Part shown: positions 32,786 to 45,190 of the stretch, piece by piece
How positions within the stretch are numbered: position 1 is the first letter of the stretch
Layout of the letters: each line of letters begins with the position of its first letter
Source: Massospora cicadina
Lineage: Eukaryota > Entomophthoromycota > Entomophthoromycetes > Entomophthorales > Entomophthoraceae
Assembly: GCA_022478985.1 (NCBI GenBank)
Contig: JAKSZP010007882.1
Location: forward strand, 1 to 64,000
Reading direction: 5' to 3'
Length of the DNA: 64,000 bases
Position numbers and translations under genes: made by a program
Notes under the pieces: generated by a model
Told to the model about the DNA's origin: nothing
What the model saw: the letters and a program-made list of their open reading frames with translations, nothing else
The model's database searches: none

Positions 32786-33774
32786 TGTAAGCCTTGGGGA
32801 ACAACCCCTGTGGCTAGATCAGGAGAAATTCACATTTCAGAAAAAATAGGAAGAAGCCAGCGGTCATCCCTCTTGTTGCCCTGGGTTGTTTATTTCATAT
32901 GGTGGTTGAAATGTGGGTAATGGCATATTCCCTGCAAATCTCACCTCTTCCACCTCTGCTTACCACCCAAAATTGGTGGGTAAAATTCAGAAGGTGGTCA
33001 GAAGATGGCGGTGGTTAGAAGCCATTGCCAGTGAAAGGTGAGTAGCATATGCCCCCAAGATGTGCCCTCAACTGGTTTGCATTGCACCAGAAACATCTTA
33101 TTAATGGTTGGTGATTATAAATCGATCAAGTTATTCTCAGTTTAAAAAATTACCATCAGCTCTTCCCCGCCTCTTATATTACAAATGAGTCCATCCCTGG
33201 AAGGTATGAGCGCAACAAACCATAATTCCCACTAAATGGAACCAGCCATATGTGGCCTGGCCATGGGCAGAACCTGCTGTCCACTGGAGGAGTCATTGCC
33301 AATGCACTAAGTTCAATTGAAGTCAAATTAGATATTTTGTTTGCAACCTCAATATAAAAATGACTTATTTGGTCGATTATGAGATGGGATTGGCAATTAT
33401 TTATGATGTTGATCCACTTGAATTGAATCACACATTCTTGACAAGAGGTCACTTAGACTCAGTTCCTTATCTAGTGAAATTATAGGGCAGCAGTCCCCAA
33501 CTGGTACAATGGTCGCTCCATTTTCCCTTTCCACTATTTTGGCTTGAGTAAAATTTAAAAAGTTCATATTCAATTTTAAATGGAAGGTTCTGCTAGACAT
33601 CTAATGGCAGTAATTTTAATTTTGGACATCCTTTGCTATTCCTTACAGCTGCCTTCTGCCTTTTTGCATCCGTCAATATGGATGGCTGTACATGAGATAT
33701 TCTGGCTGGGGTCTTGGGCGTTTACCCACCTGAAGTTCCAGGCCAGTCTTATATTATCAGCACGCTCCATGACA
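32786..33774 (+). repeat. Element F 3' LTR (989 bp)
   Basis: Starts TGTAAGCCTTGGGG after a purine-rich AAGGGAATGGTAAA and ends CTCCATGACA. Partner of 27289-28267. Confidence 0.88.
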
Positions 33775-33779
33775 CTCAC

Positions 33780-36700
33780 CAAGTTTAACAATATCAATTT
33801 ATTTAGGATCACGGTTAAATTTTTTAATAATTTTAATTCTCCAATGAATTTAAGGATGAACTGTGAGTCCATTGAACCTAAATACTTTATTATCCGCTTC
33901 CTCTTATTCTGATAAACAACAGTTTTGCCAAAATATACCATTTATCTTATGTTCAAAAATAATTTTATTTTTATTTTTTATAAAATGATCTGCAAAGTGG
34001 GAACCCCTTGGCAATGCCATGTCCCTGGTGAATTCCAAGATGCTGTGTGCTCCACCAAGCCCAACAGGTGACATGAGGCTTGTCTATACTTGCACCCCTC
34101 AAACCTTAGACTGAATCTATATGTGAACTGAGCTGCCAAAAGGAGATTTATAATTGGATCCCCAAAATTGACTATAGGGTGAACTGGGTTCATAATCCTA
34201 TTGCACCTCAACTTGATGCTAGACCTTAAGTGAGATGATTTTAAGCAAAAGCCAAGGATTTCCTATCAGAAAACTAGAGGCTAGACTGAGCAAACGTGGC
34301 CCCACACATCAGCCATGTGGGATGCAATCTGCCATCTCCCAAGCACAGATTTTAGGTCCAACAATCGCTTAATTTTTAAGGATTAAGGTAAATTTCCATC
34401 AACTGGGTTTACATGTTAAATGACTGATGGGTACTTAAGAGACTCAATAACTGTACAACTAATGTCAAACAGATTTGGTTATCAGATAATAATCTGTTAC
34501 ATAAAACCAGATTTCTTCTTAAAGTCTATTTTAAAAATCACAAAATATGATTAAATTGAATTGCTAAATAGACTAATTTATTAAGATTCAGATACTAATT
34601 AAGTTTGTATATGATATAGAAATCACTTGCCAATAGTATCTTGAGGTTATAAGGCTGAATCCAAAACATATTGATTTAGATAAAGTTATGTCATGTATAT
34701 CTTTAGTACTATAGTTTGTAGCTGAACATTATGAAGTAATTACTAGTTTTCTGAAAAATGTTTCTTTTAAGGTTCAAGACTATTTCTATTGATTTAAGCC
34801 CCAATTAACTTCATCTGAATTTAGTATCCCTGCCTCTGTAGATGATCATCTCACTTCTGGACATAGACACAAGTGTTTAAAAACATCAGATAAGGCTTTG
34901 GTCCTATGAAATGCTCATCTCTCTAATAATCTCTAAGGATGGAAGTTTATATAAACAGTACAAATTATTCTATAAGGATTATTATATTAGAACCAAAATC
35001 AGGATGATGTTAGAACACCAGAAGTCCCCACTTAAAGATGTGGCCATTCTAGAAAGACTACTGTTCTATTCTTAATTTTTGGTAAATTGGAAAAACCTGA
35101 TGTCTGGAATTACGGTATCCTGTTCATCACTGGGCTCTCCAATTCCTCATAAATATTAATTTTTTTCTAAAAATTATCACTAATCCCTATCTTTTTCTCA
35201 TAATACTGCTTAGATGAAAGTAGCAACGTTAATAAAATTTTGTTAAGAGGATATTTTTAGCAACCCTTTCTCTAAACCATCTGACCCTAAGAAAGCAATA
35301 TGTAATGAAATCATCCTAAGAGCTAGAGTCCCCAATCGTTATAAACTATGATATTCCTGACTAAGATATACAGCCAAAAAACCATAGAAATAAAAGGATG
35401 GTCGCTGTAACTCCTTAGTTCCTGAATACAAAGTACAGGATGTGGGGCCTCTAAGTCCAATTGTTCATTAAAGACAACGCTATGAATGGAACAATCTTAT
35501 TAAGAACTCTGTGATAGCAAAGTAGGTAAAACACTAACAGTAAGGTGAAGGCGAAAAGGTACCATGCTAAGCAAATGAGGTAATAAGATTTTAAAGCTCT
35601 ATGTAATAAGTAGAAGATCCATAATAGGGGAAATTTTCATTTTGTAAGACTGTGTAAGATAAATATTATCATGACAATTTCTTATTAAGAAAATTGCAAT
35701 CCTGGTGGCCGCATTGAATTGGTACCTAATTTACTAACAATTTTGACATCTTTTATACCATTGGGAGTCCACTAAATCTGATGTCAGATGATCCAACTTG
35801 ATCAATATAAAACCCATTGTAAAAGGCCATACCATTGAGAAAAACTTTTAAATTATAGGAATGGATGAATTGCCCTATAGTAGGTGTTTTAAGTCAATAG
35901 GTGAATCATATGAATGGAAGAGTTCAAATAAATGCATGTAAAAACCCAGTTATAAAAAGGACCTGAGTAATGAGCGCAATTTTGGAACTCGAACTAACAT
36001 CTTGTTGATTATAAAAAAGTCCAGCCTATAAATAGCCTATAAATAATGCGTAATTGCCAAATTGCTGCTAAAAAGTTTATAAGCTTTGGAATCACATATA
36101 ATAAAAAAATAGGCTCAAAATAAGCTTACACAATTATTTTATTATTCTTTACATTGGTAGAAGGGTTGTTTTTTTTCTAATTCTGTGTTCTTATGCAGAT
36201 CTTTCTCTTATAAATCAGCTTTATCACTTTTAAACTTAATTCGCATATATTTGGATAAACCATTATAATAGATATTTACTATACTAACCAAGACACCAAA
36301 CTTAAATTACCTGGTAGAATCCCTCTTTGCCCTCTTTAAGGAGCAAGGATTTCTGCTAAGTATGTGTATAGTGTTGACAATAGTCCAAAAATTAATTAAC
36401 CCACGAAATGGTGGGATGTGGACTAAGGGTTTCTTTCTGGTATTGTATAATTTTAATGGACAATTACCTGGTTGGCTCTACCCAACTCTTTTATCAAATA
36501 TTGGAAGAGACCCGTCCATTACATCAGGTGCACAAGATGATTGCTCATGGCGAGAATAATTTGCAGCCATAAGGAGAAATACACTCATCAAACACCATAT
36601 TTACTATATTTAAAAATACTAACTAAAAATGCCACAAATATGATACAGTCTATAACTAAAAATAGTATATATAAACCCCATTTCTCAAGCAAGATTTAAC

Positions 36701-36841
36701 AAAAATTAGCCAACAGGGAAATGAAGTTTGCTTATGTTATGTTTAATTTTATAAACCCCATTTACATATAAATGCAAGGATATTTCCTTCAGAAAAAATA
36801 AGTATCTATCTCTTAATAAAAGCATTATCCAGGAAAAAAGG
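33780..36841. other. AT-rich DNA with one GC-richer remnant
   Basis: No gene recognised. Bases 33979-34380 are richer in G and C (for example TTGGCAATGCCATGTCCCTG) and may be a decayed TE. The rest is AT-rich with isolated short frames such as 36362-36559 that match nothing known to me. Confidence 0.45.
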
Positions 36842-37830
36842 TGTTATGTTTTTGGAATGCCCACATTTTCCAGCTGCAACAGGTTATGAATGACTGTCTT
36901 ATCCCACTTTGGTTTGCTTTCTAAAAAGTAACCTCAAATAACTTTAATTACTGATGTTCAATATTTATTATAAGAATGTTCGCATATGAGACGTTAGTTT
37001 AGTCTATTTTAACATCCAAATCTAAATCTTGTGGTTGATGGCTCATTGAGGACCATCCTTAGCAATGTTCAAAAGGAGTACGATTGCCAGTTTAAACATC
37101 AACAATAAAGCTTTTTTAAGTGGCTTGATTGGGATTTGTCACCAATCAATAAGGGTTTATGGAGTTACTGAAGCGTTGACAATGATTTCTGTGTTAGTAA
37201 CTTGCAGGTTAGCCTGAGTGAAGTGTTATGCTATAAATGATAAATTGTCTCAAAAATAAAGCAGGCTGCTAGCTTGTAGAGGTTAATCTGCGGATGTTGG
37301 ATAAAGGTGTTAGGGCATCCTATTTTAAAATCTAACCCATGAAGGGTTGTAACCTAGTTGGTTATGGATTCTGAATAGGTGGATTAAGTGTTCATCATTT
37401 TTTGGTAAAACTCTTTGGGTAAGGTTACAGCAAGGAAAGTCATTTGCATTGGGATACCAACCAAAGAGTTAAGCACTGAACCTCTCTATTTAACCTATCT
37501 TGTTATTTAAATAAATACTGTAGAAAAATTGGATAGAAATACAATTTATAATAATATATCTTGTGGAAGAGCTAGAGGGATAGCTTTCCTTATCTATTTT
37601 TTGCTAAAGTTTTTTTGTATATTAGATAAAAGGATAGTTCCCTAATCCAATTTGTTCTTAAGTTACCAAAAATAAGTTTTTCAGTACCTTCCTGTAGGAA
37701 AAAATTTAAGTAAGATTAAACCACTTGGAAAGAAGAAACATAATTTATAGATGTCTTCAAACTATCACATACCCTTATTTTTAATAAATCAAGTATCACA
37801 AATTTGTGCAGTAAACCCAAAAAGGTTACA
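36842..37830 (+). repeat. Element D 5' LTR (989 bp)
   Basis: Starts TGTTATGTTTTTGGAATG and ends CCAAAAAGGTTACA. Partner of 45873-46861. Confidence 0.88.
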
Positions 37831-37832
37831 TT

Positions 37833-37842
37833 TGGTTCTCAC
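37833..37842 (+). other. Element D primer-binding site, split by E
   Basis: TGGTTCTCAC after the LTR continues, beyond element E and its duplicated CTCAC, as TATAGGAAG at 40036. Joined this is a TGGTTCTCACTATAGG site of the same type as B, G and H2. Confidence 0.75.
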
Positions 37843-38468
37843 TGTAATGGATCAGGTGGTACCTGATCCGTACATTGCTATGGATCAGTTAGTACTAGAT
37901 CCAAATAGGAAATCTATAAGAAGAAACCTGAATAAAGGAGAATCGGAGCAAGGGAAATTTGACAGACTGAAACCAAAATGCATCTGAGTCAATATGACGT
38001 TGGACTTACAAGTTTTTCAGATGATGATTCCATGGGGAATGGAATCTTTGCCCAAGATGTGTGGGACAGTTCAGGAGAGCTTGGCATAGTGGAAAGACTA
38101 TTTTATATTTGCAAATGCACTATATATTTGAGGACAGGCTGGCTTGAATAGCCAGTTGAGTCTTCTATGATAAATCCTAAAATCAAATAAGGATTTGTTG
38201 GTGTAATCAAAAAGAATAATTTATTTAAAAAATAGAATAATTGGATCAGAAGACATGGGCTCCAATAGTGGACATGGTGTGGCGTTGGCATGCCACTTGG
38301 TATCCTCCTACAGCATGTGGACAGGGATCTGAGGACATTTGGCAATGGTGAAACTCGCTGGATGGGTTTGGGGATTGGTTCTGGTGGGCTGGTCCCTAGT
38401 AGAGTCAGTAATTTGGATCTTACTTCCCAATTCCCTTCTGGGATATTGGTGCAAACTTGTTTGTTACA
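37843..38468 (+). repeat. Element E 5' LTR (626 bp)
   Basis: Same length as its partner at 39405-40030. At least eight differences between the two are CpG in one copy and TpG or CpA in the other. Confidence 0.93.
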
Positions 38469-38509
38469 TTAGAATCAACTCAACTTGTTCTTAGTTTGGC
38501 TGTGAGTGG

Positions 38510-39265
38510 ATGGAGGTGGATTTTCTGGAAGGGGAGGAATGTTCTGGTTGTGAGTCAAAGGAGGTGGATGTTTTGGAAGGGGAGGAATGGACTGACTATG
38601 AGTTGAAGGAGGTGGAGGTTCAGAAAGGAAAGGAATGGATCTACAGTGATCTGAAAGAAGTATCACAAGCGAAGTGTCAGGTGTGGTTGGCTCAAGTGTC
38701 AGGAGGATCTGGGGAGAAAGTGTACCAGGGGGCGGATGAAATGGCGCAGGCCATGGCGGATGTCAAGGGGAATCAGCAGGGGAGCATGGCGCTGGTGGTG
38801 TCCCATCAGGAGCAGCAGGCGGATACCCAAAAGGCATCCAAAGGAGCTGTGGATGAGTTGTACTGGGATACGAATAAAATGGCGTTAGCCATGGCGGATA
38901 TCAAAAGAAAGCTATGAGGAAGTGCGGAGTGGGTGGTGGCCCAGCAGAAGCAACAGGAAGATCCACAAGGTACACACAGAAGAGCGATGGATGGAGTGTG
39001 CTGAGGGGTGGACGAGATGTCACATGCCCTGGTGGATTCCAAGGAAGAGCTATGGGGAAGTTTGGAGGGGGTGGTGGCCCACCAGAAGCAACAGGCGGAT
39101 CCATGAAGAGCGTCCAGAGGAGCCATGGATGGATCATACCAAGGGCTGGATGGGATGACATGTACCTAGATGGATACTGAGGTGAGGTTATGGGGCCATT
39201 TGGAACAGGCAAGAGCCCACAAGAAGTGACAGGCGGATCAGCGCAGAGCACCAGAGCTGGAGCTT
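38510..39265 (+). CDS. Element E tandem-repeat protein, partly broken
   Basis: The frame 38510-38917 starts MEVDFLEGEECSGCESK and contains three 16-residue (48-bp) units of the type EVDVLEGEEWTDYELK, acidic and Trp-containing. Next come 138-bp (46-codon) units at 38735, 38873, 39011 and 39149. The first reads DEMAQAMADVKGNQQ and then VVSHQEQQADTQKASKGA; later units keep the pattern DEM..AMADIK..VVAHQKQQAD..RGAMD but change frame. A stop after unit 2's start (38915) ends the present frame. No family recognised. The Ala/Gln-rich heptad-like texture suggests coiled coil. A conserved reading frame across units implies former selection for the protein. Confidence 0.6.
38735..39265 (+). repeat. 138-bp tandem repeats in element E
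   Basis: Unit starts at 38735, 38873, 39011 and 39149, each exactly 138 bp apart, the last one incomplete. Shared words are ATGGCGGAT..AAG, CAGAAGCAACAGGCGGATCC and GGAGCCATGGATG. The period is a multiple of three, so the repeat preserves frame. Confidence 0.85.
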
Positions 39266-39404
39266 AGAGGTGGGTGAAGTGCTGGCTGCATGCACAAGTG
39301 AAGTGGAAAGATGATCCAAAGGAGGAGACGATGTGACAAATGATATAAGTTGGCGCACAGTGCCTGGGGATGGCCCAGGGATTTCAATCTTCACAGGGGG
39401 GTGA

Positions 39405-40030
39405 TGTAACGGATCAGGTGGCACCTGATCCATACATTGCTACAGATAAGTTAGTACTAGATCCTAATAGTAAATCTATAAGAAGAAACCTGAATAAAGG
39501 AGAATTGGAGCAAGGGAAATTCAACGGACCAAACCTGAAATGCATCTGAGTCAATATGACATTGGACTTATGAGCATTTCAGATGATGATTCCGTGGGGA
39601 ATGGAATCTTCACCTGAGATGTGCGGGATGGTTCAGGAGAGCTTGGCATAGTGGAAAGCCTATTTTATATTTGCAAATGCACTATATATTTGAGGACAGG
39701 CTGTCTTGAATAGCCAGTTTAGTCTTCTACAATAAATCCTAAAATCAAATAAAGATTTGTTGGCAGAATTGAAAATAATATTTTATTTAAAAAATAGAAT
39801 AATCGGTTTGGAAGATATGGGCTCCAATAATGGGCATGGTGTGGCGTTGGCGTGCCACTTGGTATCCTCCTACAGCATGTGGACAGGGATCTGAGGACAT
39901 GTGGTAATGGTGGAACTCGGCGGATGGGTTCAGGGATTGGTTCTGGTGGGCTGGTCCCTAGTAGAGTCAGTAGTGAGGCTCTTACTTCCCAATTCCCTTC
40001 TGAAATATTAGTACAAACTCATTTGTTACA
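39405..40030 (+). repeat. Element E 3' LTR (626 bp)
   Basis: Partner of 37843-38468. Begins TGTAACGGATCAGGTGGC directly after the purine tract. Confidence 0.93.
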
Positions 40031-40439
40031 CTCACTATAGGAAGTAGTTTAGTTTTTCTGTCCAAATAACACATTAGAGATATTAGCAATGTGTCTTATA
40101 TAGATAAACTTTGGAAGCTTTAAGTGAACTGGAGACAGTGAATAAGTACTTTAAATTTGGTGGCACAACCTTATCTAAATACTTTGGAAGAACGAGATAA
40201 AAAAGCTGAGGAAAAAATATAGCAGGTCAAAAAGGTCAATAATAATCTTTATTAAAAATTACTCAACTTGAAGAGGAGAAGGACTGAAGTAATAAAAGAA
40301 TACATGTTTCAAAAAGCTGCTTGGGAAGCATACAAAGAATGACTCCATAAACTACAGACCTTTGTAATACACATCCTAAAGTGGTTACAGGATCTTGAAA
40401 GTAATAAGAAAAACTGTTCCCATATGGAGGATGATGTAG

Positions 40440-41380
40440 CCTAAAATGATTTAGGTGGATAAAGTTCTGCTGGTAAAATTTCAGCTCTTAAGAATTATGC
40501 CTGAGGCTTTTGTAGCACTTTTGGAGATGACTTTTAAGAATAACCCAGTAGTCAATAGGGTTACCAGTCAAGTACCACGTGTCACAGTAGTGACTGAAGA
40601 AATTTGGAATACTCTGAAATTAATTACTCTTCATTTGGACAACACTCTGGCCTTTTCCATCTTTTCAAAATAATAATGTTCAGATAAAGTGACTGCCAGA
40701 AAGCGGTGAATGCCATAAACTATTTGGACACAAATTTTCAAAATCTGTTGTTGCCCAACCTAAACAGGTATAATTAGATGCATGAAAATGCAAAGGAGGC
40801 GATCATGAACGAGTTTGGAAGCCTTGAAAAGTTGGCTAGCCGCAAAAAGGAGTTCATGGTTATGCAGTTTAAGAAAGATGAGAATTTAGCTGCTATTGAT
40901 GACCATTCTTATCAGGAAGCACAAATACTGACAGTCAAAGGTTCTGTTAGACTCTAATTCTTGTATCGCCATGCAGAGGCTCTTAGGCCCTACATAGACC
41001 TGCACCAACCCCATGGTTTCTGTGCTAGCAACCATGCCTTCCATTTTGAAAATGATGGATTATCTTGAGATTTTAGTTTCAATGTTTGAGGCATATAGCT
41101 AAAAATTTAAATTTATTCTCGCCAGATATAAATAAAATGGAAAATCAATGATCAAAATAAGGATTGTCAGAGCTGAGTACCAATGGGGAAAGCCTGAAAG
41201 GCCAAAATGGATGGACAAATCCCAGAACTGCTGTCATAAATGAGGTGTAGCAGGGCATTTCGCCACCTGATATTGAGGCAAGGATCCTAAAGAGCAAGTA
41301 AATCTTGTTCAGGCCCAAGAGAAGGAAACTGAACAGGATTCAGGAAAAGAAGCATCATCTTAGATAAGGAACAATCCAGT
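40440..41380 (+). pseudogene. Element D Gag, broken
   Basis: The frame 40455-40673 (including TEEIWNTLKLITLHLDNTL) matches B's EEFKVTLKLLTFHWDNAP. Further on, MNEFGSLEKLASRKKEFMV and FKKDENLAAIDDHSYQE match B's capsid peptide. Around 41220-41280 a degenerate zinc knuckle is visible (CHK, stop, GVAGHFA). Same layout as B but more decayed. Confidence 0.75.
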
Positions 41381-41514
41381 ACTGCAACAAATTTCATTCC
41401 ACCTGATATTCTTATAGATTACATTGACTTCTGATTTGTTTGTATGTGAAGATACACCTGATCTGATCTACCAAGCTGTAACTTGGATGTTAACGCAATT
41501 ATTAGGGCAAAGGC

Positions 41515-42070
41515 GTGGAGTATCTATATAAAAAGATTAAAAGAGATCACTTAACCTTATGCTCATCAAATGATGAAAAAGGACAGAAAAGACAAATTTT
41601 TGAAGAATTGCTCAAGATGAAGCTTAAGGATTTTAATTTTCCACTCCCAATTAGTGTTGTCAAAGAATCATTTCCTGATCTGTCCACTCAGTTAATTTAT
41701 AGTTTATATTCAACGTCTGATGCCGCTATTCACTCAGTAATCACTTTATCACAATACTCTGAGTGTACATATGAAGATGTTTTAGTTCATCAAGTAAAAT
41801 CAAGAACTATAACTGATAGTGGGGCACATATCAATATTGTTTAAACCAAATTGTTAAAAAGATTAACTTTCTCTGGATTTGGAGCACAGGAAAGAATATT
41901 GGACAGCTGGGCTAAATACTACAACTTCCTGTGTAGCATATAGTATATTGCATCTTCAGTTCAGATTGCTGGTTTTATCAGTTCCAGAAAAGTTTTTTGT
42001 GAATCAAAATTATGACATCCTCATCAGAACTGAAGATCTGCAAAGATATGTTGTCAAACGAGATTTTTAA
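41515..42070 (+). pseudogene. Element D protease region
   Basis: The frame 41515-41844 is open for 109 codons and ends with TITDSGAHINIV followed by a stop. The catalytic D-S-G is intact at 41815-41823 (the same peptide in B is DSRVPINIV). The next frame (41879-42070) continues the domain with RLLVLSVPEKFFVNQNYDIL. The stop directly after the active site prevents a complete protease. Confidence 0.75.
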
Positions 42071-42639
42071 AGGAAATGGCTTTTTATATTTTAAGGCAAA
42101 AGTTACCTTTAGTAAATTACTTAAAAAGGGGAAAATCTTCCAATAAGGAAAAACAAATTTATAAATTTAATTTTCAATGATGGCATAATCCTAATCCAAT
42201 ACCAGTTAGTTGAAAGGAAAATATGTAAGATGCAAATGCTGTTACTTGAAAACTGTGGAATATCTTGAGAATAAAAATGGTGACTAAACTTTACTGGGAT
42301 ACAACTAGTAGTTAACATAGGGCTACCTACAGAAATTCTGGACAAATTGTATGTAGAGATTGTCACCCCATGGAAAAAGTCATGATTGGAGCTGTGGTTA
42401 GCTCTAGGGATGGTGATTCCAGGACATAAAGAAATTTGAGTTTTACTAGCCACTCTGAGTGAAAAACTGATGAAGGTGGTGAAGAATCAAATCATTGCAT
42501 TCGCTCTTTTAATTCTAATTAATCAAAACAGAGAATTTCATGATTTTGGAACGTTATTTGGGATGGGATTGCTAAAGAACGGTGCTAAAAATATTCATGC
42601 ACTAATGGATTGAGAGCAACTGAGGGGTTATCAGAACAT

Positions 42640-43400
42640 CAGCAGGAGGAAGTACTCAGGTTGTTTGAAAAAAATTGGGTGATATTTGATTAAGATGCTC
42701 ATGACCTAGGATGTGCAAAAAATGTGATCCATAAGGTCAATACTGGAGAGTCTCCGCTAATAAAAATGTGACCAGTCTGACAATTTAAAACTGCTGAGGC
42801 AGTAGCTGCCAAGTAAATTATTAGAATGGTTGAGTATGGCCTCCTTGTGCTGTACTCAAGTCCATGGGCTAGTCTGATCCTAATAGTAAAAGAATGGGTT
42901 TAACTGAGTGGTGATTGATTATCAACAATCAAAAAAAATCACCAAGTTGGATTCATATCCCTTGCCAAGGATAGATGAAGCGCTTGATCGTCCAGGTAAA
43001 GCAAAATTCTTTTTGGACATTAATATGATCATGAGGTATTGGCAGAGAGACTTGGCAAAAGAAGATCAGGAGAAGTGTGCAATAATCACCGCACAAGGGT
43101 TATATCTGCTGACTTAATCCATAAGGACTATGTAATGCACCAGCTACCTTTCAAAGGGCAATGGATTCCATTTTAAGTGATTTATACTTGTCCTGTACTT
43201 AGTATATCTGGACAATATCAACGTTTTAAGTCAGACATTACCAATCGTATTGAACATTTGGATGTTGTGTTAAAACACCTGGTGGCACTCAATCTGAAAA
43301 TCAAGCCAAAAAATGCCATTATTTAAGAAAAAACTTAAGTATCTGGGGTTTGTATTAAACTTAAAAAAATTACATCCACAACAGTAGAAAATATTGGCTA
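42640..43400 (+). pseudogene. Element D reverse transcriptase, broken
   Basis: Recognisable blocks: VIDYQQSKKITKLDSYPLPR, MIMRYWQRDLAKEDQEKCAI, LYLLT followed by a stop, then P-stop-GLCNAPATFQRAMDS in a second frame. The active site reads YLDN at 43205-43216 (second Asp GAT to AAT). One expected Gln codon of the PQGLCNAP block is TAA, a CAA to TAA change. Confidence 0.85.
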
Positions 43401-43960
43401 ATGAACAAAAACCCCATAGAGTGTTCAGCATATTAAGTCTTTTTAGGAATAGTTGGCTATTATTGATAACTCCTCAAAGACTTTGCAAGAATTACTGAAC
43501 TATTATTCCATTTATTGAAGAGTCTGTAAAAAGCTCATATGAAATGAAGAGGCACAAAATTTATTTTGATAGTTACAAAAATATCCGATGTCCAGTCTCA
43601 TTTTGATGTGCCCAAATTTTTAATTAATCTTTTAAAATTCAGTTGTATGCCTCATCAACAGCAATTAATGCCATTTTAAGCTAAATTTGATGATGCCAAT
43701 GATAAGCATCCAGTGGCTTAAGTGATTTGAACATTAACGTCATCTGAAAGAAATTACACTGTGATGGACAAAAATGCCTCTCAAGATATATATATGCAAA
43801 CAATTTTGGGTGTATATTCATAGGAGGCACTTCAAGGTTGTGACTGACCATTCATCCCGATGCTGGTTTCATATTTTTTAAAGAACCAAGGGCGACTGGC
43901 TTAATAAGCTTTAAAGTTACAAGCATATGATTTCAGAATTATAACATGGCTTGAAAAAAC
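43401..43960 (+). pseudogene. Element D RNase H, broken
   Basis: Peptides such as LLKSL, RNYTVMDKNAS and RRHFKVVTDHSSRCWF follow B's RNase H order. A TAA replaces the Tyr of the VAYVS peptide, as also in A. Trp TGG of VWNEEAQK has become TGA. Confidence 0.78.
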
Positions 43961-44179
43961 CCATTAGATTGCTGATGGATTGTTAAGATTACCTGCTGTT
44001 CAAGTCATGTATCAACAAGCAAATTAACTATTCTAATTAATAATTGAAGGAAATAAAGTGGATGAACCCCAGAAGATTCAGAGACTGCTGAAAAAAGGGA
44101 TGTAATATATGGAAATAAAGCTTGACAGCTTTAAAAATTAATAGATGGGAAGAGCTATTATTTCCTAAAATATCCAAAT

Positions 44180-45190
44180 GTTTAGTGAATGATCAAGCCG
44201 CGAATAAGGTTGTAAGACATGGTGGCCTGAGAAAAAAGCTGGATCACCTTTGCCATCATTACTGGGGGTAACTAAATTATGACTTGGAGGATTGTTTAGA
44301 CCATTGTGTGAAATGTTAACTCCACAAGCCCCACAAGAATGTGACAGAATATTGCTAGTGAGCCCTGGATTTGCATGTCACATGGTGTTAATTGTTGTGA
44401 TGTGGCAATTAAGTTTTAGTGGGATGGAGTAAAGTGCTAATTTGTTGCAAATGACCATCTAACCAAATGGGTCAAAGCCAAAGCCTTGAGCCAGATAGAT
44501 GCAACAAGCACCACGAAATTCATCCTAGACCATGTATACCAGCATGGATGTCTGCAGATGTTACTCAATGAAAATGGAACCAAATTTACTTCCTATGTGA
44601 TAATGATACTAGTTGAACTAATGGGAATTAGAAGAGTGGTATCCATTCCATACCAACCAGAAACAAAAGGAATGGTAGAAAGAGAAAATGATACCCTAGC
44701 AGTGATGCTAAGGAATTTGTTAATGGGGAAACATCAACTTGGGGATCTTGCTTAATCTCAGTAACCTTCACATAGATACTATTCATCATGCAGCAACCAG
44801 AAAAACGCAATTTACACTTTTATATGGACAAAGAGCTGCATTGCCACTGGTTTCTATAATTGGCATAAGAGCTAACCTTGAGGATGAGATAATAGCAACA
44901 CTATAAACTAACTGACCAATATCATGATCAAATTGCATTCTCATGCATTTGATATGAAGTTGAAGAAAAGAATTTAGCAAAAAAGCAAGCTGATTGTAGC
45001 TAACCAGTGCTGAAGGGATATCATGTGGGTGACAGGGTAGCCTAATGTGATACCCGTGGATTTGGTTAAAAAATAATTTAAACGCCCTGTGGTAGGGCCA
45101 TTTAAAATTATTGCCAATTCAGTGATGGATGCATATGCAAGCAAACATACACAATGGCCATATAATGAATAGGGCCATAGTAAATACTTA
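44180..45190 (+). pseudogene. Element D integrase, broken
   Basis: The zinc region reads NKVVRHGGLRKKLDHLCHHYW, then HCVKC, a stop in place of Gln, and LHKPHKNVTEY. The core frame 44486-44755 gives TSTTKFILDHVYQHGCLQML and ENGTKFTSYVIMILVELMG, where the catalytic SDNG has become NENG. It then reads IPYQPETKGMVERENDTLAV, with the last catalytic Glu kept. The C-terminal GPFKII block lies near 45095. Frames change repeatedly. Confidence 0.85.

Larger units (their letters stand above)
27289..33774 (+). mobile_element. Ty3/gypsy element F (6486 bp), chromovirus-like
   Basis: LTRs at 27289-28267 and 32786-33774 both begin TGTAAGC and end near CACGCTCCATGA(T/C)A. CTCAC lies at 27284-27288 and 33775-33779 as the target duplication. 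The plus-strand order is protease, RT, RNase H, integrase and a degenerate C-terminal tail. The candidate primer-binding site after the left LTR (TGGAGTGACCCCAGG at 28271) differs from that of B, D, G and H2, and so do the RT and integrase peptides. F is therefore a separate lineage. Confidence 0.9.
37843..40030 (+). mobile_element. Non-autonomous LTR element E (2188 bp)
   Basis: Two 626-bp LTRs (37843-38468 and 39405-40030), both TGTAA(T/C)GGATCAGG to TTTGTTACA, flank a 936-bp interior. The target duplication CTCAC is at 37838-37842 and 40031-40035. A purine tract (CACAGGGGGGTGA) precedes the right LTR, giving plus orientation. No gag or pol; instead the interior encodes tandem peptide repeats. 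No TGG-type primer-binding site is obvious after the left LTR. Confidence 0.93.

Noticed and set aside
38806..39251. Minus-strand frames of 106 and 116 codons in element E
   Set aside because: They are antisense shadows of the 138-bp coding repeats. The repeat periodicity keeps several frames open at once.
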